Position numbers and translations under genes: made by a program. From Zea mays (Eukaryota > Streptophyta > Magnoliopsida > Poales > Poaceae): a stretch of DNA of 64,000 nt. The notes below the pieces were generated by a model. That model was given only the letters and a program-made list of their open reading frames with translations. It was not told the origin of the DNA and made no database searches. The stretch spans positions 199,098,566-199,162,565 of the forward strand of contig NC_050096.1 in NCBI RefSeq assembly GCF_902167145.1, written 5' to 3'. Below are positions 55,629-64,000 of the stretch, piece by piece. The first letter of the stretch is position 1. Each line of letters starts with the position of its first letter.

Positions 55629-55640
55629 TGGTATCAGAGC
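55629..55640 (+). other. Primer binding site of the second SIRE copia
   Basis: TGGTATCAGAGC, perfect initiator-Met tRNA site. Confidence 0.85.
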
Positions 55641-55674
55641 TCGCTGCTTCATTAGAGTTTAACAACTCGAAGTG

Positions 55675-58089
55675 ATGTCGGGAGAACACGCCAAAAGGCA
55701 GATGGTCACCGGCGAAAAGGTCGAAGCTTCGGTAAAGAAGAACGATGAAAGGACTCCGTCGAAGGAGGCCAACGACAAGCACAAGGAGGAATCCGCTGGC
55801 TCCATCAAGTCACATAGGAAGGGTGACAAGAAGAAAAAGAAAATGAAGAAGGTAGTCTACTACGAGACTGACTCTTCATCACCTTCCACCTCCAGCGCCG
55901 AGTCCACATCTTCAAAGTGCCAAGAGCGTAAGAAGTATAGTAAGATGCCTCTTCGTTATCCTCGTATTCCTAAACACGCTCCTCTACTTTTCGTACCCCT
56001 AGGCAAACCACCATATTTTGATGGTGAAGATTATTGTATATGGAGTGATAAAATGAGGCACCATCTGACCTCACTCCACGAAAGCATATGTGATATTGTT
56101 GAGTTTGGAGCACAGGCACCACAGGTGGGCGACGAGAACTACGACTCCGATGAGGCCGCCCAAATAAGGCACTTCAACCCCAAGCCACCTCTATACTCCT
56201 CACTTCCTTGTGTTGAGAGGAGTACAACAAGGTGCAAGGGTTGAAGAGTGCCAAAGAAATTTGGGATGTCCTCAAAACGGCGCATGAAGGGGACAAGGTG
56301 ACCAAAATCACCAAGTGCGAAACAATTGAGGGAGAACTCGGTCGATTCGTCCTCAACAAAGGAGAGGAGCCACAAGCAATGTACAACCGGCTCAAGACAA
56401 TGGTCAACCAAGTCCGCAACCTCGGGAGCACCAAGTGGGATGACCATGAAATGGTCAAGGTTATTCTAAGATCTCTTGTCTTTCGTAATCCCACTCAAGT
56501 TCAATTAATTTGTGGAGATCCTAGATATAAACAGATGTCTCCTAAGGAAGTAATTGGCAAGTTTGTGAGCTTTGAACTTATGATCAAAGACTCCAAACAC
56601 ATTGCCAACTTGGAGCAAGGCGCCACCTCCACACCCGAGGTGCAACCCATTGCATTCAAAGCAATGGAAGAAAGAAGGAAGAGTCTACACCAAGTAGACT
56701 CCCAATCGACGCCTCCAAGCTCGACAATGAGGAAATGACTCTTATCATCAAGAGCTTTCGGCAAATCCTCAAACAAAGGAAGAGGAAGGACTACAAACCC
56801 CACCCAAGAGGGTTTGCTACAGGTGTGGTAAGTCTGTTCACTTTATTGATAAATGTCCATATACAAGTGACAGTAACATGGACGACGACAAGAAAGGGAA
56901 GAAGAAGACGGAGAAGAAAAGATACTACAAAAAGGAGAAGGGTGGCGAGGCGCACATGGGGCGGGAATGGGACTCTGACGAGAGCTCCACCAACTCCTCC
57001 TCCGACGAGGATGCCGCCAACATCGCCGTCAACAAAGGCCTTCTCTTCTCCAACGTCGGCCACAAATGCCTCATGGCTAAGAATGGCCAAAAGAAGAAGG
57101 TACATTCTAGAGATACCCCTAAATACACTACTTCTAATGATGATGATTTAACTTCTCTTTTTGCAAACCTTACCAAAGAGCAAAAGAATAGAAACCATTA
57201 ATGAGAAAGATGATATCTTGGAATGCCAAGAGGACTTGCTCGTTAAGGAAAATAAAAAGTTTGTTAAGCTCAAAGATCTTTATGCTCTTGAAGTAGAAAA
57301 ATGTAAAAACTTGTTTAAAGAGCTTAATATTTGCAATGATTCAATTTCTTGTCTTAGAACTGAAAATGTTAGTTTAATTACTACGATTGAAGAATTGAAT
57401 GCTTGCAAACCCTCTACATCTACTATTGAGCATGTCACTATTTGCACTAGATGTAGTGATGTTAATATTGATGCTATGAATGATCATCTTGCTATGATTA
57501 AAGAACAAAATGATCACATATCTAAATTAATTGCTAAAATTACCGAGTATGAGCTTGAGAATGAAAATTTTAAATTTGCTCGTAGTATGCTTTATAATGG
57601 GAGACGCCCTGGCATTAAGGATGGCATTGGCTTCCAACAAGGGAGCCAAAGCAACATCAAGCTTAATGTCCCTAAAAACGGGCTTTCTAACTTTGTTAAG
57701 GGTAAGGCTCCCATGGTTCAGGATAGGGAAGGTTACATTTTATATCCTGAAAACTATCCTGAACACAAAATTAGAAGAATTCATGCTAGAGAATCTCATT
57801 CTATTTCTCACCATGCTTACATGTATAGTAATGGGGCTTCTAGTTCTAGGTGCATACAACTCATATCAAAATGCCTAAGAAAAAGATTGTTGATGCATCC
57901 CATGAACATAGCATTTCATTTAAGGCTTTTGGTGCATCTTTTGTGCTCACTAACAAATCAGGTAAGGTAGTTGCCAAATATGTTGGGGGCAAACACAAGA
58001 GTCCCAAGACTTGTGTTTGGGTACCCAGGGTGCTTGTTTCTAATGTGAAAGGACCCAAGACCATTTGGGTACCTAAAAACAAGGCCTAA
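55675..58089 (+). pseudogene. gag of the second SIRE copia (frameshifted)
   Basis: Starts ATG 55675 (MSGEHAKRQMVTGEK), collinear with the intact gag at 30510. Capsid part PYFDGEDYCIWSDKMRHHL. The frame shifts near 56215, 56660-56740, 56830 and 57190, and near 57860. The zinc knuckle reads CYRCGKSVHFIDKC near 56818. An acidic DSDESSTNSSSDEDAANIAV block and a coiled coil follow, ending PKTIWVPKNKA. Not translatable as one protein. Confidence 0.85.
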
Positions 58090-58102
58090 ATTTGTTTTGT
58101 AG

Positions 58103-60125
58103 GCTTATGCATCCGGCGGGACAAGTTGGATAATCGATAGCGGGTGCACAAACCACATGACAGGGGGAAAATAATGCTCTCCTCATATGAGAAAAATGAT
58201 GATCCTCAAAGAGCAATCACATTTGGGGATGGAAATCAAGGTTTGGTCAAAGGTTTGGGTAAAATTGCTATATCTCCTGACCATTCCATTTCTAATGTTT
58301 TTCTTGTAGATTCTTTAGATTACAACTTGCTTTCAGTTTCTCAATTATGCAAAATGGGTTACAACTATCTTTTTACTGATGTTGGTGTTACTGTCTTTAG
58401 AAGAAGTGACGATTCAGTAACTTTTAAGGGTGTGTTAGACGGTCAGCTATATTTAATTGATTTTAATGATAACAATGCTGAACTAGACACTTGCTTAATT
58501 GCTAAGATTAATATGGGCTGGCTCTGGCATCGCCGACTTGCTCATGTTGGGATGAAGAATATTCACAAGCTTCTAAAGGGAGAGCGCATTTTAGGACTAA
58601 CAAATGTTCATTTTAAGAAAGACAGGATTTGTAGCGCATGTCAAGTAGGGAAGCAGGTTGAAGCTCATCATCCACACAAGAACATCATGACGACCGAGAG
58701 GCCGCTTGAGCTACTCCACATGGATCTATTCGGCCCGATCGCTTACATAAGCATCAAAGGGAGTAAGTATTGTCTTGTTATTTTGGATGATTATTCTTGC
58801 TTCACTTGGGTATTCTTTTTGCAGGAAAAATCTCAAACCCAAGAGACCTTAAAGATATTCTAGAGACGAGCTCAAAATGAGTTCGGATTGAGAATTAAGA
58901 AAATTAGAAGCGATAATGGAACGGAGTTCAAGAACTCTCAAATTGAAGGATTTATTGAGGAGGAGGGCATCAAGCATGAGTTCTCTTCTCGCTGCACACC
59001 TCAACAAAATGGTGTAGTGGAGAGCAAGAATAGAGCTCTGTTGGATATGGCTAGGACCATGCTTGATGAGTACAAGACACCAGATCGATTTTGGGCGGAG
59101 GCGATTAACACCGCCTGCTACTCCATCAATCGTCTCTACCTTCACCAAATCCTTAAGAAGACATCATATGAACTCCTCACCGGTAAAATGGCCAATGTCT
59201 CTTATTTTAGAGTTTTTGGGAGTAAGTGCTTTATTCTTATTAAAAGAGGAAGAAATTCTAAATTTGCTCCTAGAGCAGTAGAAGGCTTTTTACTTGGTTA
59301 TGACTCAAACACAAGGGCATATAGAGTCTTCAACAAGTCCAGTGGATTAGTTGAAGTTTCTTGTGACATTGTGTTTGATGAGACTAATGGCTCCCAAGTG
59401 GAGCAAGTTGATCGTGATGAATTAGATGATGAAGAGGCTCCATGTGTTGCACTAAGGAACATGTCCATTGGGGATGTATATCCAAAAGAATCCGAAGAGC
59501 CTTAACAAGCACAAGATCAACCATCATCTTCCGTACAAGCATCTCTACCAAGTCAAAATAAGGAAATGGCTCAAGAAGAGGATGAAGATCAAGACGATGA
59601 GACACCTCAAGAGGAGGACATTGATCAATGGGAGATGAAGATGATCAAGACAAGGAAGATGATCAAGAAATTCAGGATCAAAGATCATCGCACCCAAGAG
59701 TCCACCAAGCAATTCAAAGAGATCACCCCGTCAACTCCATTCTTGGTGACATCCACAAGGGGGTAATCACTCGATCTCGAGTTGCTCATTTTTGTGAATA
59801 TTACTCTTTTGTGTCTTCTATTGAGCCATATAGGATAGAGGACGCTCAACAGGGTGGTGGCAATGCAAGAGGAGCTCAACAACTTCATGAGGAATGAGGT
59901 ATGACATTTAGTTCCACGTCCTAACCAAAATGTTGTAGGTACCAAGTGGGTATTCCGCAACAAAAAAGATGAGCATGGTATGGTGACTAGGAACAAAGCC
60001 CGACTTGTTGCCAAAGGATATTCACAAGTCGAAGGTTTGGATTTTGATGAAACCTATGCAACCGTAGCTAGGCTTGAGTCAATTCGTATATTAATTGCCT
60101 ATGCTACTTACCATGGCTTTAAGTT
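58103..60125 (+). pseudogene. pol of the second SIRE copia (decayed, truncated in RT)
   Basis: Opens after the conserved TTGTTTTGTAG/G with a protease motif WIIDSGCTNHMTG, then a frameshift near 58165. Pre-integrase LWHRRLAHVGMKNIHKLL and integrase LLHMDLFGPIAYI, IRSDNGTEFKNS and NGVVESKNRALL are present. A TAG lies at 58861-58863 and another stop near 59504, with frameshifts in the acidic linker. RT survives as [20 protein letters not shown] to YATYHGFK, then is cut. Confidence 0.85.
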
Positions 60126-61406
60126 TGAGAGCACCTAGAGGGGGGTGAATAGGTGATCCTGTAAAAATTCAACACTAAATATCCCAACTTGGTTTATAAA
60201 TGTTAGAAAGATTGAAGCCAAGTTGTTAACACGAGAACTCTTCACTTGATAGTTCCTTTAGAGTGAGTATTGAACTATGGGACAATAGAATAAGTGATTA
60301 AGCGAGAACTCGAGAGAAGAAACCAATCACACAAAAGAGCGACGCAAGAGACCCATGGTTCGGCCAAGTATAACACTTGCCTACTTCCATGTTGTGGCAT
60401 CCCAATGGACGAGGGTTGCACTCAACCCCTTTCAAGTGATCCAATGATCCACTTGAATACCACAGTTTCTTCCTTATAGTAGTTTTCCCGTTTGTGAGGA
60501 ATCTCCACAAGTTGGAACCTCTCACCCTTACAAAGTTGATCACAACACAAAGCACAAGAGTAAGGGAGGGAAAGACACACACACACAAGACTAGAATCGC
60601 TGCAACAATACGCACACAAGTCAAGACAAGAGCACACAAACACAGCGCTGGGAGTTTACAACTCTAGAAGTGCTCAAATCCCAAACATGAAGATCCAGAT
60701 GCGTGGTTGTAGAGTTTAGGCGTCTTAGAATGTTTAGTGAATGCTTGGTGTAGTGCTCCGTGCGCCTAGGGGTCCCTTTTATAGCCCTAAGGCAGCTAGG
60801 GGCCGTTGGAGTTCCATTTGGAAGGCCATTCTTGCCTTCTGTCGGTTGGCGCACCGGACAGTCCGGTGCACCACCGGACATGAACAGTCCCTATCCGGTG
60901 CCCGATCTCCTTCCTTTTCTGGCAAAGCCGACCATTGCGCTCTCGGCCCCCTTGGCGCACCGGACAGTCCGGTGCGGCCAGGTGACCGTTGGCTTGGCCA
61001 CATGTTGTCCGTTGATTGCGCTGCCGACCGTTGGCCGCAGGCGTCGTTGGCTCACCGGACAGTCCGGTGATTTTTAGCCGAAGCGCCCTCGGCTTTTTCC
61101 CGAGAGCGACGAGTTTACCGCCGGGCCTGCCTGGGCACCAGACACTGTCCGGTGCGCCGCATGCTTGTGCATCCTGGCTGGTCTTAGCCAACCATCTCTA
61201 ATCCAATCTCATTTGCATTGATACTGTTTCTAGCACTTAGGTAACTAGTTAGTATAAAAAACAATTCACTAAGCCTAGAAAACATACCTTGATTCTTGAT
61301 TTGCACTTCTTTATCATTTGGCACATATCACCTCAAAACAATATGTGTTGAACATCTAATCACCAAAACATTTATAGAAATGACCCAAGGGCATAGTTCC
61401 CTTTCA
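60126..61406 (-). repeat. 3' LTR of the third SIRE copia
   Basis: 1281 bp. Minus sense TGAAAGGGAACTATGCCC to CTAGGTGCTCTCA. Minus TATA box TATAAAAGG (plus 60775-60783). CACCGGACAGTCCGGTG palindromes at about 60851-60867, 60958-60974 and 61054-61070 (one end altered). Confidence 0.87.
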
Positions 61407-62163
61407 ATCTCCCCTTTTTTGGTGATTTATGCCAACACATTTAAAAGCAATTTGAAGTTCAATTCATTCTCAGAAAAAATGCAAATTGAAGACCAAATTT
61501 TCTTCACTCAGGATTTGGCATATTTGGATCACTTTTGCCACCACTTGGTTTATTTTCACAAAACATTGTTTGGGCAAATAGAGAGATATTTCATGAGTAA
61601 ATTTGATCAAGTGCCAAAAACTCCCCTTTTTCCATAATCAAAATTCTCCCTCATAAGAGACCAATTTTTGCAATAAGAGGATTTTGGACAAAGCACAAAT
61701 TCTAACTCTACAATTTTCGAAAATCACAAGTGATTGGCTGATCCATTTACTTTGGCCTTAATTTCTCCCCCTTTGGTATTAAGCACCAAAACGAGATAAC
61801 TTTTGGCCTTTTAACCCCATTGCCTCACCAAAACGTCAAATAAGAGCAAAAAGGCAATAAGAGTACAACAAAGAACTTAAGACAAGATACATTACCGGAA
61901 TGCAGTGGAAGCTCTTTCTTTGTCCTAGTTCACTTTTCCCTTTCAATATCCTTTGAGACTATTTCAAGAATACTCAAACAAACAAGTTAGTCTCAAGGGA
62001 ATCAAGTTGTAGCACATCTCCCCCTAAACATGTGCATCATTTGCCATGGGACTTGTGAGATCCGGGGATGACTTGTACAACTTGAGCACCCGAAATAAGA
62101 AATTAAAGACAGTAAAGCTTAAAGTAACATGATCAAAGGCATAAAACACATGTCTGTTATAGA
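61407..62163 (-). other. 3' region of the third SIRE copia with repeated polypurine tracts
   Basis: TCTCCCC/TCTCCCCCT motifs (plus sense) near 61408, 61767 and 62018 mirror the reiterated polypurine motifs of the complete copia. The first abuts the LTR. No coding frame. Confidence 0.7.
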
Positions 62164-62854
62164 TCAATCCAAGTTACGTGAATCTAAGACATTTAGCTCA
62201 CTATGCAACCTGCAAAACCTTTTCTCATCTAAAGGCTTGGTGAAGATATCAGTTAGCTGGTTCTCGGTGCTAATGTGATAAATATCGATATCTCCCCTTT
62301 ACTGGTGGTCTCTCAGGAAGTCATGCCGGATGTCTATGTGTTTAGTGCGGCTGTGTTCAACAGGATTATCCGCCAAGCGGATTGCACTCTCATTGTCACA
62401 TAGGAGTGGGACTTTGCTCAGATTGTAGCCAAAGTCCCGGAGGGTTTGCCTCATCCAAATTAGTTGCGCGCAACACTGTCATGCGACAACATACTCGGCC
62501 TCAGCGGTGGATAGGGCAACAAATGTTTGTTTCTTAGAGCTCCAAGACACCAGGGACCTTCCCAGAAATTGGCACGTCCCTGATGTGCTCTTCCTATCAA
62601 CCTTGCACCCGGCATATTCAGAATCTGAGTATCCGATTAAGTCAAAGGTAGACCCCTTTGGATACCAGATCCCGAAGCAAGGCGTCGCTTAATGACCACA
62701 AGTTGACACTCCTTGGAGTCGGATTGAAATCTAGCACACATGCATACACTTAGCCTAATATCTGGTCTACTAGCACATAGATAAAGTAACGATCCTATCA
62801 TTAACCGTATGCCTTTTAATAAACGGACTTACCTCCTTTGTTGAGGTCCAGATG
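62164..62854 (-). pseudogene. RNase H end of the third SIRE copia pol
   Basis: Minus-strand remnant: GYSDSEYAGCKVDRKSTSG, STAEAEYVVA followed by a stop, WMRQTLRDFGYNLSKVPLLC, AIRLADNPVEHSRTKHIDIR and QLTDIFTKPLDEKRF, ending in a TGA on plus 62164-62166. An amber codon and a frameshift near 62790 are visible. The 5' remainder is lost to the next insertion. Confidence 0.82.
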
Positions 62855-64000
62855 TGTAACACCCTGAATTTGGGGGTATAAAATTTCTTTTCTAATATCC
62901 ACCAAATTCAGGTGTTACTCTCTCAGTTCTTCGCTTTCCTTTCTCTTTTCCTTAAAAATGGAGAACTATTTTGTTTTATATTAGCGTAAGCCTAGTGGAA
63001 TAAGCCCTAGAGGTACTTTGGTTGTTGCATTCATGCCGTTGTATGGTGTTTCTAAGTGCAAAATGTGTTTGAAACATGTTAACATATCTTATAGAAGCGC
63101 TCGGTAAATTTTCATATTTTTCGGAATATTTTTCTATTTTTCGGAAACCAAAATCTATTTATTTGTGGAACTTAAAAATGTTTTTAGAAATTCTAATTAT
63201 ATTTTTTGAGTTTATTAGGTGCCAAAACATTTATAGGAATTTTTCTGGAATTTTTGAAAGTATCTATAATATTTTGAGCACAAAATATGGATTTCTAGGC
63301 TTTTTCGAATTTTAAAAATAGTAAAATCCGAATTTTAACCGAATTTTTATCTCGTCCAAACCCTAGGTATATATACATGTCCGGCTTCATCTCGTCGAGC
63401 CCGTTCCAGAACACGAAACATTTTCTCCAAATCCAATCCCTAGCTCCCGGTATTGCTCGCCGAAGTTCGGGGCGGTTCCAACTCCGGCGAGCAATTACTC
63501 CCAATCCGTGCATCGTCTGCGGAATCCGAGGGTACCGCTGCATTCGTCTCGTCGAGGGCTTCGTCGCGGTGCGTTCGGTTCGTCGATTGGATCCCGAATC
63601 TTTGGCAATCGACGGATTTCCTCTTAGCTCGGGCGAGGGTCTTCTTCCCCGGTGAGCTCCTCCATTCTTGTTCTTCGTTTTCTTCAATTTCTAGGGTTTG
63701 GAGAGGTAGCACCTCGTTCCCCCGCACCCTTGCCCCGGCGGCGCGGCACCCTGCCCCGGCCCGTGCGCACGCGGCCCCTGCGGGTGCCCCTGCGGCGGCG
63801 CAGCGGCTCGGCGCGGTTGGCCAGTCGGCCATGGCCTGGCCGCGGCCCCCTGCCCGCGCGAGCTTCCCCTAGGTGCGGCCCCTACCCGCGGGCGCGTGCC
63901 CTGCGCGGCGTGGCCGGCCCCCTAGCGGCGGTCAAGCTCCCCCCTCCCCTGCGCAGCCTCCCTGCTCCTCCTTCCATTGCTATGAAATTCAAACGTGAGG
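62855..64000 (+). repeat. Start of a gypsy-type LTR (Tekay/Prem1-like), truncated by window end
   Basis: Begins TGTAACACCCTGAATTTGGG inside the third SIRE copia. It continues with an AT-rich U3-like part, a TATATATACATG core near 63370 and a GC-rich CGGCGAGCAATTAC / CCCGTGCGCACGCGGCCCC stretch. TGTAACACC starts and long LTRs are typical of maize chromovirus families. The short open frames in 63377-63870 look compositional. Confidence 0.5.

Larger units (their letters stand above)
54416..60125 (+). mobile_element. Second SIRE-lineage copia element, 3' part cut off
   Basis: 5' LTR, primer site, decayed gag and pol up to RT (YATYHGFK), where the minus-strand SIRE element at 60126 interrupts it. 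The rest should lie beyond the window. It is clearly older than the copia at 29171-38639, having many frameshifts. Confidence 0.88.
60126..62854 (-). mobile_element. Third SIRE-lineage copia element, minus strand, 3' part only
   Basis: Minus-strand order: RT/RNase H end, 3' region with polypurine motifs, 3' LTR. It interrupts the second SIRE copia at 60125 and is itself cut at 62854 by a TGTAACACCC LTR. No target duplication can be checked because the other end is outside. Confidence 0.85.

Noticed and set aside
63377..63872. Possible gene at the right edge
   Set aside because: GC-rich open frames on both strands within what looks like the transcribed part of a long LTR; no conserved protein.

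Overview
This is a grass nuclear genome window, most likely maize (Zea mays). The evidence is a canonical intron-split plant gene, layered LTR retrotransposons of maize-type families (Huck-like, Opie/Ji-like SIRE copias, a Tat element with CTTCGG-rich LTRs), a Cassandra 5S-rRNA TRIM, a grass-type tRNA-derived SINE and many MITEs. Family names are from memory of LTR termini, lengths and protein motifs; no search was run.

Only two host genes are visible. The first (1680-10256, +) encodes the exosome ring subunit RRP43/EXOSC8 in seven exons. All splice phases join to 306 codons. Its 4.8-kb intron 4 holds a hAT-like element, a three-LTR TRIM-like element, a SINE and LINE tails. The second (47477-47899, +) encodes a 140-residue secreted-type precursor with four tandem cysteine-rich units that I do not recognise. 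It sits in a small non-retroelement island with its own TATA box and poly(A) signal and is the best candidate here for something undescribed.

From about 10.9 to 46.2 kb there is one nested stack. A minus-strand SIRE-type LTR remnant was split by a Huck-like gypsy element (11809-45811, minus, TSD ACAGT). Three later insertions interrupt it: a Tat-lineage gypsy element (17321-26900, +, TSD CCGGG), a complete Opie/Ji-like copia element (29171-38639, +, TSD CTCTT) and a 1-kb hAT-like sequence flanked by a 497-bp direct duplication. By-eye LTR differences (about 3 % Huck, 1.4 % Tat, 1 % copia) agree with the nesting order.

The Tat element is unusual. It has protease, RT, RNase H and integrase but no gag. 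Downstream of pol it carries an array of small hairpins whose stems co-vary, followed by an antisense, two-intron gene with its own TATA box.

From 48.2 to 64 kb lies a second mosaic: LTR remnants, a fold-back MITE, a 3.1-kb solo LTR with an antisense 5S-like promoter, an old minus-strand copia remnant carrying a Cassandra TRIM, a decayed forward SIRE copia cut by a minus-strand SIRE copia, and the start of another gypsy-type LTR at the right edge. No intact rRNA, tRNA or CRISPR locus was seen.
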